A stretch of DNA of 37,152 bases from a virus. Positions within the stretch are counted from its first letter, which is position 1. The number at the start of each line of letters is the position of its first letter. The notes beneath the pieces were generated by a model. The model made no database searches. It saw only the letters and a program-made list of their open reading frames with translations, and was not told the origin of the DNA. The DNA lies in the IMG/VR virus record IMGVR_UViG_3300034044_000059, positions 1 through 37,152 of that record; one strand, given 5' to 3'. The translations under genes and the position numbers were made by a program. This document shows positions 6,170 to 14,826 of the stretch, one piece after another.

Positions 6170-6175
6170 ATTATA
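6170..6175 (-). promoter_or_regulatory. Candidate -10 element TATAAT
   Basis: A consensus TATAAT on the minus strand, about 125 bp upstream of ATG 6045. No good -35 is seen at 16-18 bp, so an activator would be needed. A competing candidate closer to the gene is TTGCAC with TTATAC at an 18-bp spacing (about 6080-6110), which would place the palindrome at 6061 near +1. Confidence 0.3.
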
Positions 6176-6270
6176 GAGGGGTACACGAAAAAAAGCTAGT
6201 CTTTTCAACAGCTTATGCGCCCCAGTGCCCAAACTCGACTTAAAAAAAATTAGAAATTTCAGGAGGTATC

Positions 6271-6423
6271 AACTATAACCCACTCCTCACGCCCACGCCC
6301 ACTCCTCACGCCCACTCCTCACGCCAACACCCACACCAACACCCACGCCAACACCAACACCAACACCCACGCCTGAACAAGTAAATACCACCCACACCTC
6401 ACACCTCACGCCTGAACAAGTAA
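6271..6423. repeat. C-rich, G-poor degenerate repeat tract
   Basis: A mosaic of CACGCC, CCAACAC and CCCACTCCTCACGCC units; the complementary strand is runs of GG and GGG separated by T. A 17-bp sequence, CACGCCTGAACAAGTAA, occurs twice (6368 and 6407), 39 bp apart. The tract is non-coding on the plus strand as far as I can tell. G-quadruplex formation on the minus strand is possible. Confidence 0.7.
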
Positions 6424-6561
6424 GTTCTTATGAGCAAGCAACAAGCAACAAACAACAAACAACAATAAAAATTTGGCATAAAAAAAAAGCCCACAATAAA
6501 GGGGCTTTCTTGGTTTTGCAGGCTTCGTTACTGAGGGTGTAAAACAGTACGTCCTATTCAT
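6406..6561 (-). CDS. Possible 51-aa small membrane protein
   Basis: ATG 6561 carries the CTTCGACGATG start motif but no clear Shine-Dalgarno sequence. The frame encodes 51 residues with one hydrophobic segment (about residues 28-43, Leu/Val/Cys-rich) after a basic N-terminus. Against it, a strong terminator hairpin (6486-6508) lies inside the frame, so most transcripts from the local promoter would end before the stop codon. The motif may instead mark a truncated or regulatory reading frame in a small RNA. Confidence 0.3.
   Translation of the reverse strand: MNRTYCFTPSVTKPAKPRKPLYCGLFFYAKFLLLFVVCCLLLAHKNLLVQA
6478..6508 (-). terminator. Intrinsic terminator
   Basis: Minus strand: AAAGCCC, a 9-nt loop, GGGCTTT, then a continuing run of T (eight in all). 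It is well placed to end both the local small transcript and messages reading through from the helicase gene. Confidence 0.75.
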
Positions 6562-6665
6562 CGTCGAAGTATATTATCTTAATGTTTGCCGCTAAGTACT
6601 ACCTGTATAGCCAATCAAACACTAGAGTAGATTCTAGTTGATCACTGTATATAACCACACTAGAC
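6478..6665 (-). ncRNA. Candidate small independent transcript, about 185 nt
   Basis: A good promoter (6700-6672) and a strong intrinsic terminator (6508-6478) bound a unit of about 185 nt on the minus strand. It contains a TCTAGT/ACTAGA inverted repeat near its 5' end and one TCGACGATG motif at 6561-6569. Either a small regulatory RNA or a short mRNA is possible. Confidence 0.35.
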
Positions 6666-6671
6666 TGAAAG

Positions 6672-6700
6672 AATATACCCCTAGAATCTGAGTTTATCAA
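6672..6700 (-). promoter_or_regulatory. Sigma70-type promoter
   Basis: Minus strand: TTGATA (6700-6695), a 17-bp spacer, TATATT (6677-6672). Four of six -35 bases and five of six -10 bases match consensus at optimal spacing. The predicted start is near 6665. Confidence 0.55.
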
Positions 6701-6795
6701 ATAAAAACACTAAACTCGCTTAAAGTGACCAGTTTGGTGATATTTCTGGGTTATAAATGGCGCATTTATCGTTATTGTTGATTTAGTGTCCAAGG

Positions 6796-9300
6796 CTATT
6801 TCTCCCTAAATCCGTAATACCTTGTTTCTATACCTCCGTCTTGCGCCTGACAAACAACACTGAGAAACCCCTTAGTGGCAGCAAATTCACGCATCTGGTG
6901 TTGAAACTCAGTTTGGTTCAAGGTCGAATTAGTTACCTGCTTAAATCGGATATAGAGTTTACGACTCTCGAAATAAGCCAAACCATTTAGAAGCGTGTTC
7001 TTTTCTTCAAGTGTTAAAGGGTCAATTTGCTCAGCGAAATGTGGGTCAAACACAAACAAGCCGCTTGCTTCTAAAAACCACTTCACATGATTATTTTTCT
7101 GTCCGAGTTCTTCTGTTTTTTGCTTGAAGCTTTCGGATAGATGATAGTCACTCTTATTGGCTATGGTGCTAAATCCAGAAATCACCCAGCACAAGATGGC
7201 TTCTTTTTCTTGTCTTACTATACGGGTTGCAATATCAGGTATTCTTTTGTGGCTAGGTACTGGGTTTGGAAAATCAAATATTAACCACCGACGAGAAAAG
7301 CCATAACTAAAGTCCTTTGTTTTAGGTAGGTGGTTACTTGCAAACCAATGGGCGCACGTTACTTTGTGTACACTCATAGCTGTTTGCTCAGGGTTGGTTA
7401 AACTTGCACCATGCGCTGTTATACTGGTTCTATGCTTTGCTTTTAGGTTGTCGTCTAGTTCACCACCGTCTACAACATCCTTGAATATCTGGCTGTTAAT
7501 GTCTTTTGACTCCGACAACTCACCACAGACGTTTAGCATCTTGGTTCTGAGCGATAGCAAGGAATTTATGTTTGTCCAGTTTTCAGGTGATATTGCCCCT
7601 CGCTTATGTTTAGGCGTTAGCTCCTTGATGATATTTAGTAATTGGGTTTTGCCTGACTGTGGCGCACCATGTAGTAGAAACGCTCTCTGGTAACTTGGGG
7701 CTTTGTTGAAGAATGTAACTGCCATTGCTTGTCTTAGCGTATACACTTTGTCCTTAAAATCCTCGGTTCTGCCCCAACACTGGGTTAGGAAATCCTCAAA
7801 TAGTGTTGGGATTTCTTGCGTTGGCTGGTAGTTGAACGGCAGTACGTAGGTCAATCCCATGTCTGGGTCATGCGGAAGTACTTGGCTTTGCTCTGTCACA
7901 AAACCGTTTAGGAAGTTAACGCCCTCTATGTCCCGTCTTTTTAGCTCCGCTAGTAACTGAACCTTGACCCCATGCAGTACCAATTTCTTGTTATAGGCTT
8001 TGGTCGTGCTTTGGTCGAAGAAGCGGTTGTACAATTCAACAATCGTGAAATCTGGTACAACTTCCCAATAACAACCATTCCATGCCCAAAGATGTTTATC
8101 GGAATAGCGATGCTGTGTCTCTTTGGTCAGCAAATTCACTAGGCAATTAACAACACTCTCTAACGTGTCGACCCCTAGTGAGTGTCGTCGTGCCTCTGTT
8201 ATTTGGCTATCTAGTTTGTTCATGTGGATTTGCAGTCCAGACTGCCGACTTACAAAACGCTTTAGGTTGTCAAGTTCGATACGCGTAATGAGGGTGTGCT
8301 GCCCAATCAGCTGTATGATTTCATGTACCGTTTTTAGCATTAGGCTCTCGTTCTGAAAGCTGTCACAGAGTTTGGTAAATATAACTTCTTTTAGTTTCTC
8401 GAATTCTAGCTGGACAAGGTTCTTTGTAATCGGGCTGTTATATTTTAGTTTAAGGTTGCGCCCAAAGCCCTTGTCCCAATTAGGTGGTAATCTAAGATTG
8501 TGATTATGTATTTCCTCAAGGAGAAAGCTGAACAGTTTATTTATATAAACTTCCTTACTAAATTGGGGTGTTAAGACCAACCCCTCAGATTCACTAGTGT
8601 GTAGAGCTTCTAATTCATAGATTAGTGGTAGTATTGGTTTTGAATTTCTCAATACTTCATAGGAAAATATCGTTGCATAACGTGTCATGGCTACATCGAA
8701 CTGACCTATGTTTTTGTTGACATCAAACACCAAATCTTCTTTTGAGTGTTTGGTTAATGGTAGTTTATCCAGATTATAAAAGCGCTCAAAGTCCAGTTGT
8801 ACCTGAGAATTTAACACTGGGAGATTATCTAGTTGCTCCTGTGTTGGGATAATAAAATTCTCAGGCAGATATAGAGGGCAAACATCCGTAAGAACTTTAA
8901 CCACAGGAATTGGTGAATATTCTTCCAGATAGTAACTACTCGGTGAAATAGGTGATTTGATTGATGGGTCGGCTAGCAAGCTCTTAAACAGAAAAACGTG
9001 ATAGTCCTTTGATACGAATTGGTAGCAGTTTTCTGGTACACGCAATCGAACCTCTGCTAGTACATCAGGATAATTTGTATGTACCATAACCGCAGCTAAT
9101 TGTTGGTTTGACTTGCTCTCCCAATTCAACATAACCCCTGTGTAATTGGTGGCATATTGCTGACCCCATTTCTTTGCATAAGCATCTTGCGTACAAAACT
9201 GTAACTGGTGTTTTGGCACAGCTGGAAGCAAGGAGATTTGAAACAGTGGTATACAGGGAAACTTAACGGCTCGTAGTCGTGGACATAGCAATTTATACAT
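6796..9300 (-). CDS. D5-type primase/SF3 helicase, 834 aa
   Basis: The C-terminal half has the superfamily 3 helicase core. A Walker A loop (HGAPQSGKTQ, about residues 540-550) is followed, about 100 residues on, by the FASNHLP sensor segment (about 655) and paired arginines (FSRRW). This layout is that of phage D5/P4-alpha-type replicative helicases, hexameric ring motors that unwind DNA at the origin. A D5_N-like segment around WAWNGCYWEV (about 400) precedes it. The N-terminal 370 residues have no primase motif I can name, so priming activity is uncertain. It begins 3 bp after the stop of the 161-residue gene, so the two form an operon. Length is normal for phage D5 proteins. Confidence 0.9.
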   Translation of the reverse strand: MYKLLCPRLRAVKFPCIPLFQISLLPAVPKHQLQFCTQDAYAKKWGQQYATNYTGVMLNWESKSNQQLAAVMVHTNYPDVLAEVRLRVPENCYQFVSKDYHVFLFKSLLADPSIKSPISPSSYYLEEYSPIPVVKVLTDVCPLYLPENFIIPTQEQLDNLPVLNSQVQLDFERFYNLDKLPLTKHSKEDLVFDVNKNIGQFDVAMTRYATIFSYEVLRNSKPILPLIYELEALHTSESEGLVLTPQFSKEVYINKLFSFLLEEIHNHNLRLPPNWDKGFGRNLKLKYNSPITKNLVQLEFEKLKEVIFTKLCDSFQNESLMLKTVHEIIQLIGQHTLITRIELDNLKRFVSRQSGLQIHMNKLDSQITEARRHSLGVDTLESVVNCLVNLLTKETQHRYSDKHLWAWNGCYWEVVPDFTIVELYNRFFDQSTTKAYNKKLVLHGVKVQLLAELKRRDIEGVNFLNGFVTEQSQVLPHDPDMGLTYVLPFNYQPTQEIPTLFEDFLTQCWGRTEDFKDKVYTLRQAMAVTFFNKAPSYQRAFLLHGAPQSGKTQLLNIIKELTPKHKRGAISPENWTNINSLLSLRTKMLNVCGELSESKDINSQIFKDVVDGGELDDNLKAKHRTSITAHGASLTNPEQTAMSVHKVTCAHWFASNHLPKTKDFSYGFSRRWLIFDFPNPVPSHKRIPDIATRIVRQEKEAILCWVISGFSTIANKSDYHLSESFKQKTEELGQKNNHVKWFLEASGLFVFDPHFAEQIDPLTLEEKNTLLNGLAYFESRKLYIRFKQVTNSTLNQTEFQHQMREFAATKGFLSVVCQAQDGGIETRYYGFREK

Positions 9301-9302
9301 AA

Positions 9303-9788
9303 CTAACCTCTTAAAAGTTTTGAAACTTCATCAACGAATTCAGCTTTTTGTTGTGGGTCTAAATATCTATCCATTGTATTTAAAATTAAGGTTTCGAATT
9401 CCTCAAATTTCTTTATACCCTTTGCACGTTCAGCCATATCTAAAAGTTTCTCTAGCAGCGAGGTTGTCACACGAAACATTGAGGCTTTTTCTGTTACATC
9501 GGTAATATCCAAAGCATTTTTAAATGCTTTCATTTCACGATAGATAGCTTTGGCTTCGCTCTCAATATTTATTTCAGACGAGGCGTTATCTAGTTCTTGC
9601 TGTAGAGAATTTTCGCTACTAGGCTGTGTGTTTTTAAACACATCCTCTAACAATAGTATTTGTGCATCAGTATATGGGCATTCTGGGTCAGCTAAGTAAG
9701 TAGGGTTGTTACGCATCACCTGACGCCATATTGATAAATTGCGCTGAATTTCATCAGTAAAGGCTGGGAAGAACATGGCTTGTTTCAT
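9303..9788 (-). CDS. Probable terminase small subunit, 161 aa
   Basis: An all-helical, acidic protein. Its C-terminal half (SLLEKLLDMAERAKGIKKF, then LILNTMDRYLDPQQKAEFV) resembles the C-terminal pattern of small terminases I recall from other phages. It is divergently adjacent to the large terminase gene, which supports this, although lying in an operon with a helicase on the opposite strand is unusual. It could instead be a replication accessory protein. Upstream sequence TTCGACGGTGATATATG holds a variant start motif whose GTG is out of frame with the chosen ATG, 7 nt ahead of it. Confidence 0.5.
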   Translation of the reverse strand: MKQAMFFPAFTDEIQRNLSIWRQVMRNNPTYLADPECPYTDAQILLLEDVFKNTQPSSENSLQQELDNASSEINIESEAKAIYREMKAFKNALDITDVTEKASMFRVTTSLLEKLLDMAERAKGIKKFEEFETLILNTMDRYLDPQQKAEFVDEVSKLLRG

Positions 9789-9885
9789 ATATCACCGTCG
9801 AATTTTTATTTGTGGTGGTAAATGATACCTTAGATTCTTTTTTATTTCCCGTTTTCAATGTAAACTAGAGAAAATTTAATCGACG

Positions 9886-9897
9886 ATGACCCTATGA
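9886..9897 (+). promoter_or_regulatory. Three-codon leader mini-ORF overlapping the terL start
   Basis: The motif AATCGACGATG opens a frame of ATG ACC CTA TGA whose stop overlaps the terL start as ATGA (9894-9897). No Shine-Dalgarno sequence precedes it. This geometry is typical of termination-reinitiation coupling. The same arrangement occurs at 26610. Confidence 0.5.
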
Positions 9898-11663
9898 CTA
9901 ACCCTTTTTTGACGGCTTTTCACAACACTGTTGTAGACCGATACAATATAGACACCAAAGATATGACGCTTGGTGACTGGATTTGTGCCAACACTAGTCT
10001 CAACAAGCGTAAATTCAGCTTCGACAGATACCCATTCCAAAAACAAATCGCTGATGATATGCACGAAAACCTTGACTGTATCAAACCAAGTCAGGTGGGG
10101 TTGACTGAAATTCAAATACGCAAAGCTTTGGCACTATTAAAACGTAATGACAATCTAAGTCTTATATACACCATGCCAAATGAAAATATGTTTAAACGTA
10201 TTTCAAAAGCTCGTATACAACCACTAATAGAGTATGACAAAGCCTTTCAAACTAAAGGCTCTAATAATCGACAATCAATGGATTTAATGAAGATAGGCTC
10301 TAGTTATATGTATGTTACTGGGTCTAGTGAAGCAGATGCTACATCCATCAACGCAGATATTGTCTTTAATGATGAAATAGATTTAACCCCACAGGCAATG
10401 CTGGGTTTGTTTAACTCTCGTTTGCAAGGTTCGGATTGGAGGATTAACCAACGCTTTAGTACACCTACCTATGCTGGGTTCGGTGTTGATAAGGGGTATA
10501 GCTCTAGCGACCAACATGAATATTTTATTAAATGCCGCGCTTGCAATCACCAACAAGTCCCTTTGTTTAACCGAGATTTTGTTCATATAGATGGATTGCC
10601 TGACAACTTAGAAAACTTGATTGATATTGATGAAAAGCTTGTTGATGAACAAGTTATTGATTTACAAAGTGCGCATGTAATTTGTCAAAAATGTCACAAG
10701 CCTTTAGATTTATCTGATTACAAAAACAGACAATGGGTGTCTAAATTCCCAAGTCGTGTTCACAGTCGAGGCTATCGTGTAAGACCGTTTTCTACACACC
10801 GACTAGATCCAATGTATATTATTGGACAACTGTTAATATACAAACGCAGAGACAACTTAAAAGGTTTTTGTAATACGGTGCTTGGGGAAACCTACGAGGA
10901 TTCAGATACTAAACTCACGGATGCCCAGATAGACTTAGTGCTTAGAGATTCTAATGTACAAGGTAAGGTTGACAGCCTACAGCATTGGATAGGTATTGAT
11001 GTTGGTTTAACTTGTCATATTGTTGTTGGTGCTGGGAATAGTCTTGACAAAGTTCATATTCTCCGTATTTTAACGTGTAGAGAAGATGAACTCCGCGGAG
11101 TTCTCATACATCTAGCCTCAGAATACGAAATAACGGGTGGTGGCATGGATAGATTCCCATACACACCACTAGCTAATGACGTCCGTGATGACTCCAAGGG
11201 TAAAATTATGCCAGTGGAATATCGTGGGTCTAAAGATATTAACGAGGTTAAAGATACGCTTGGTGTAATTTCCCATCTTCAAGCTAACAGAACAATGATG
11301 CTAGACCACGTTGCCTCAGGAATTCGTAAAGCGACGTGGACAATTAATGGTTATGGGTTAGAGGGCTCTGTAATAAAAGAGCATTTAAAGGATATGGTGC
11401 GTGAAGTTCCTGCTGAGGGTGAAGCTCGTTGGGTTAAACTAAATAACAATGACCACTATTTTCATGCCTTTGCTTTTATGGTGTCAGCAATGGTTTATAA
11501 CGGTATAATGGAAGAAAAAAAGGGTTTTGAACCATTATCCTATGGTATTTTTGGTACACACAATGGTATGTTAGGAAAACAAACTGATGTTTTTGGGGCT
11601 TCTGATTTAATAGGTTTTTCTGCTCGTTCTGGAAAATCAGATAAAATCATCACAAGATATTAA
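9894..11663 (+). CDS. terL: Terminase large subunit, GpA family, 589 aa
   Basis: This is the packaging motor: an N-terminal ATPase and a C-terminal nuclease. A Walker A-like loop, KPSQVGLTE, is at residues 64-72 and a Walker B segment, DIVFNDEID, at 155-163. Two CxxC pairs (C214/C217 and C264/C267) form the zinc-binding element usual for lambda gpA relatives. The nuclease domain starts with WIGIDVGLT (D369 as first metal ligand). Length is close to lambda gpA (641). It is the first plus-strand gene of the late region and is followed 17 bp later by the portal gene. Its start overlaps a motif-bearing mini-ORF. Confidence 0.95.
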   Translation: MTNPFLTAFHNTVVDRYNIDTKDMTLGDWICANTSLNKRKFSFDRYPFQKQIADDMHENLDCIKPSQVGLTEIQIRKALALLKRNDNLSLIYTMPNENMFKRISKARIQPLIEYDKAFQTKGSNNRQSMDLMKIGSSYMYVTGSSEADATSINADIVFNDEIDLTPQAMLGLFNSRLQGSDWRINQRFSTPTYAGFGVDKGYSSSDQHEYFIKCRACNHQQVPLFNRDFVHIDGLPDNLENLIDIDEKLVDEQVIDLQSAHVICQKCHKPLDLSDYKNRQWVSKFPSRVHSRGYRVRPFSTHRLDPMYIIGQLLIYKRRDNLKGFCNTVLGETYEDSDTKLTDAQIDLVLRDSNVQGKVDSLQHWIGIDVGLTCHIVVGAGNSLDKVHILRILTCREDELRGVLIHLASEYEITGGGMDRFPYTPLANDVRDDSKGKIMPVEYRGSKDINEVKDTLGVISHLQANRTMMLDHVASGIRKATWTINGYGLEGSVIKEHLKDMVREVPAEGEARWVKLNNNDHYFHAFAFMVSAMVYNGIMEEKKGFEPLSYGIFGTHNGMLGKQTDVFGASDLIGFSARSGKSDKIITRY

Positions 11664-11680
11664 CAAATAGAGACTCGACG

Positions 11681-13147
11681 ATGGCTGGCACAGACATATT
11701 AAGTAAGTTAAAAATTCTACTGCCTAGTAGAACAAAACCTAAGGGGTCTATTCAAACTCCGACCTACGATGATGCACAAAAATCATCAGTACTCAGTGTA
11801 CCAACATACAAAGACCATCTATCTGATTTAATTAGCAACCGTCAGTCTCAAGACTCACAAACCCTAATCCTAGATTTATTACGTACTGACCCTGATGCAA
11901 GTAGTGCTCTAAATAGTTATCTTACAACAGCTGACGTTGAACCCTATATTTTAGTTAAAGACCCTGATGGTGTGATAGACCGTGATGGGCATAAAATTGT
12001 TAACCAAGTTTTAGAAGCTTTAAGTGTTAGACGAGATTATTCAAAAGGGTTTATGCACAAGCGTTCATTACGCGCTATTTTTGAAGATATGCGCTACATG
12101 ATTCTAGCTCGTGGTGGAGTTGGTGTTGAAGCTGTTTTTGATGAAGTACTTTCATTGAGTGAAATACGTAACGTTGATTTAGCCTCAATTCGATGGCAAG
12201 AAAAGCAAGCTGGTTTGTTAACTCCTTACCAAGACCGAGGGCAAGGCGACCCAATTAAGATTGACATACCTACGTTTTTTGTTGGTTTCTACCGAAAGTC
12301 GCCAACATCAGCCTACACTTACAGCCCGTTCATCAGCGCCATAAATACAATGGCAGCTAGACAGCAAGTAATTAACGACTTGTATAGAATAATGCAAGTA
12401 ACAGGTTACCCACGTATAACCATAAAAGTTCTAGAAGAAGTTCTTGCTAAGAATGCCCCTGCGGATGTTCGCTCTGACCAAAGACAAATGCGTCAGTATA
12501 TCAATGCTAGAAGAACAGAGATTCTTGGACAATTTTCATCTATTCGCCCAGACGAACCGTTGGTTCACATGGATAGTGTTGATATTTCTATCTTAAACGA
12601 TAAAGCCCCCGCAATGAGTCTCAACATAACATCAATCATAGATACCTTGAACGCTCAAAACCAAGCTGGGTTGAGAACAATGGCTACCGTACTAGGTCGT
12701 GGTGAAGTTGGTGTAAACACTGCAACGGTTGAAGCTCAATTGTTTGCCAGAAATGCTGCCTCAATTAATAAACCTATCGGGGAAGTTATAAGTTCTGTAT
12801 TAACCCTTGCAATACGGTTGCTAGGTTCTGAATCAAGAGTTATATTAGAATTTCCTGACATTGATTTGCGCTCTGAGTTAGAGTTGGAAGCCCAGCTTAA
12901 CTTAAAGGCAAACAGACTTCGGTCAGATTTGAGTGACGGGTTAATTACTGATGACGAATATCATTTAAAAATGTATAAGCGTATAAGACCCGATAGCGCC
13001 CCAGAACTGATGGGTACAAAATTTGTTGGGGCAAGTATGAAAGTTGACCCTGCTGCGGTTAGCCCTAATAGTGACCCGACTGGACGTTCAGTTAGTAGGG
13101 CAGCAGATAAAGCTGCAAAATCTAACCAGAACAAGATAAAACAATAG
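11681..13147 (+). CDS. Portal protein, 488 aa
   Basis: Position right after terL, length, and an Asp/Asn-rich N-terminal region with a helical stem and crown-type C-terminus fit a phage portal, the dodecameric ring through which DNA enters the capsid. Conserved-looking segments include LLRTDPDASSALNSYL near residue 65 and IIDTLNAQNQAGLRTM near 330. The C-terminal tail is Lys/Ala-rich. Start ACTCGACGATG has only a weak GAG upstream. Family assignment below 'portal' is not possible by eye. Confidence 0.8.
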   Translation: MAGTDILSKLKILLPSRTKPKGSIQTPTYDDAQKSSVLSVPTYKDHLSDLISNRQSQDSQTLILDLLRTDPDASSALNSYLTTADVEPYILVKDPDGVIDRDGHKIVNQVLEALSVRRDYSKGFMHKRSLRAIFEDMRYMILARGGVGVEAVFDEVLSLSEIRNVDLASIRWQEKQAGLLTPYQDRGQGDPIKIDIPTFFVGFYRKSPTSAYTYSPFISAINTMAARQQVINDLYRIMQVTGYPRITIKVLEEVLAKNAPADVRSDQRQMRQYINARRTEILGQFSSIRPDEPLVHMDSVDISILNDKAPAMSLNITSIIDTLNAQNQAGLRTMATVLGRGEVGVNTATVEAQLFARNAASINKPIGEVISSVLTLAIRLLGSESRVILEFPDIDLRSELELEAQLNLKANRLRSDLSDGLITDDEYHLKMYKRIRPDSAPELMGTKFVGASMKVDPAAVSPNSDPTGRSVSRAADKAAKSNQNKIKQ

Positions 13148-13152
13148 ATATG

Positions 13153-13185
13153 TTGTAAAACGTAGCATAAACTACTAATATGCTA
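13153..13185 (+). promoter_or_regulatory. Sigma70-type promoter with overlapping inverted repeat
   Basis: TTGTAA (13153-13158), a 17-bp spacer, TAATAT (13176-13181), in the 60-bp gap before the protease gene. An inverted repeat, TAGCATA (13163-13169) and TATGCTA (13179-13185), covers the spacer and -10 with 16 bp between centres, as a repressor operator would. Confidence 0.55.
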
Positions 13186-13207
13186 GTAAATTTAATAGGA
13201 ATCGACG

Positions 13208-14389
13208 ATGACAAAAAAAGTAACTCTAACCGAGAAGCTTAAAGAGCAAATCCGTAAGGTTGTTGGAGGCGACATTGCCTTTGATAAAATAGCTGTCTAT
13301 GAAGCTGTCGTTGCTTCTACTCGTCCAATATCTCAAAGAAATTCTGCCTATGATGGGGCTGTGTTAACCGAAGCCTATCTAAATCAAATGGTTGAGTATC
13401 TAGCCGAAGAATCTGTCCCAGTTCAAGTGATGCACAACAACGAAGTACTCCCCATTGGTAAGGTGTTCTCTGCTGGTGTGCTTGATGTAGAACAAGGTCA
13501 AAAAGACTTAAATGCTTTGTTTTATGTTGAGTCTGACAGTGACTTTGCTAATAAAATTGATTTAGGGATCATAGATGAAGTGTCTATTGGTTCTCTACCT
13601 AAACACGCTCTATGTAGTGAATGTGGTTTTGATTATGCTGCTAACGGTAACGAACTAGCGTTTTACTTTCGTGAGTGTGACAAGGGTCATGTTTTAGGTG
13701 AAAACAATGTTCACCTAAACCTAACAAAAATGGCGAACTGGAGTGAACTTTCTTTAGTCGGAAAGGGAGCTTCTGATAAACCTAAAATTCTTGGCACAGC
13801 CAAGCAACGATTGAGTAAAGACTCTTATGAAAAGTTAGCCGCGTCTGGTATTTCACCTGACCGCGTTGATTTGACGTATCTTCATTGCTCAGCAACTCAA
13901 CCCCCAGAAAATAACGAGGACGTAGATATGGATCTTAAAGCCCTGACTACACAAATCTCTGACCTATCTGCGGCTAAAGCTAAGCTGGAACTTACCAAAG
14001 AACAAGTTGATACCCAACTGTCTGCGGCTAATGAACAGTTGCAATCAGCCAAGGATAAAATTGTAGATTTAGAAACACAACTAGCTGCTAATTCTGATTC
14101 AGAATTATCAGTTAAATTGGCAGATGTAGAAGCTAAGTTAGCTGATGCAGACAGAGCTAAAGAATATTTAGCCAAACAGGTAAAAGTTGCCTGTGTTGCT
14201 GCTGATATTAAATTAGCCGAAGATGCCTCTTTGGATGACCAAATTGAAGCTTTAGAAAAAGCTCAAGTTCGCCTAGCTGCTATCCCTCGCGGGGGTGTGT
14301 TACAGGGTTCTGAGGTAGACCGAGAAGCTTTAGATAATTTAACCGCAAGCGCACAGCACAACAGCGCTTTTTCATTACGTAATAAATAA
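13208..14389 (+). CDS. Prohead protease fused to scaffold, 393 aa
   Basis: The N-terminal 190 residues have the S78/U35-type prohead protease pattern. MHNNEVLPIGKV carries the likely catalytic His (H76), EVSIGS the Ser (S126), and ELSLVGKGA a closing strand. Between these lies an unusual Cys/His cluster (C136, C139, C157, H161) that looks like a small zinc knuckle. After a Pro/Asn/Glu linker, residues about 240-345 form a long Ala/Leu/Glu/Lys coiled coil typical of a scaffold. Such fusions cut themselves and the capsid protein's scaffold during maturation. An internal start at 13928 may yield the scaffold alone. Start: ATAGGAATCGACGATG, below a good promoter. Confidence 0.8.
   Translation: MTKKVTLTEKLKEQIRKVVGGDIAFDKIAVYEAVVASTRPISQRNSAYDGAVLTEAYLNQMVEYLAEESVPVQVMHNNEVLPIGKVFSAGVLDVEQGQKDLNALFYVESDSDFANKIDLGIIDEVSIGSLPKHALCSECGFDYAANGNELAFYFRECDKGHVLGENNVHLNLTKMANWSELSLVGKGASDKPKILGTAKQRLSKDSYEKLAASGISPDRVDLTYLHCSATQPPENNEDVDMDLKALTTQISDLSAAKAKLELTKEQVDTQLSAANEQLQSAKDKIVDLETQLAANSDSELSVKLADVEAKLADADRAKEYLAKQVKVACVAADIKLAEDASLDDQIEALEKAQVRLAAIPRGGVLQGSEVDREALDNLTASAQHNSAFSLRNK
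13928..14389 (+). CDS. Possible separate scaffold from internal in-frame start, 153 aa
   Basis: ATG 13928 is in frame with the protease gene and is preceded by AACGAGG with an 8-nt spacing to the start. It begins MDLKALTTQISDLSAAKAK, just at the onset of the coiled coil. Nested scaffold genes of this kind are known in lambda (C and Nu3). Confidence 0.5.
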   Translation: MDLKALTTQISDLSAAKAKLELTKEQVDTQLSAANEQLQSAKDKIVDLETQLAANSDSELSVKLADVEAKLADADRAKEYLAKQVKVACVAADIKLAEDASLDDQIEALEKAQVRLAAIPRGGVLQGSEVDREALDNLTASAQHNSAFSLRNK

Positions 14390-14400
14390 GGAGTCCCAAC

Positions 14401-14796
14401 ATGATTGGTACACTAACTCACTCAGGCATCCGTACTGAAACTGCGGCAGCTACTTTCTATTTAGCATCGGGTATCACCCAAGCCTCAATTGGGCTTCCTA
14501 TGGCTATTGACCCAACTGCGGATTTTACAGTGAAAATCGCTGGTGACGGAGACCAAGTAATTGGTTACTTAGAATCACATGAATATCACGCTGATACTAA
14601 TACTCGCCTTGGTGCAGTAAGCTGGCATTTATGTACAACCTTTACCTATGAGGGTGCTGCCCCTACTCGTGGTCAAGGTATTCTAGGCTCAGTAACTTCT
14701 GGTACAGTGAAAGCTGCTGGAGCTACTGTTGTAACCCACAATATCGTGACGGCTGTAGATACTACTAACAGTACTGTTGAAGTATTGTTCCGCTAA
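14401..14796 (+). CDS. Head decoration/stabilisation protein, 131 aa
   Basis: Position between the protease-scaffold and the major capsid, size, and beta-rich Gly/Thr/Ala composition fit a capsid decoration protein of the lambda gpD role (trimeric cement on the shell). I see no diagnostic motif. It has a standard AAGGAG Shine-Dalgarno sequence and lacks the TCGACG motif. Confidence 0.6.
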   Translation: MIGTLTHSGIRTETAAATFYLASGITQASIGLPMAIDPTADFTVKIAGDGDQVIGYLESHEYHADTNTRLGAVSWHLCTTFTYEGAAPTRGQGILGSVTSGTVKAAGATVVTHNIVTAVDTTNSTVEVLFR

Positions 14797-14826
14797 GCAC
14801 TCATTCTAAAATTTGGAGATTCGACG

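Noticed and set aside
6046-6186. 47-residue N-terminal extension of the 223-residue gene from a GTG
   Set aside because: No ribosome-binding site at the GTG; the stretch holds a TATAAT and two hairpins and is better read as promoter and leader.
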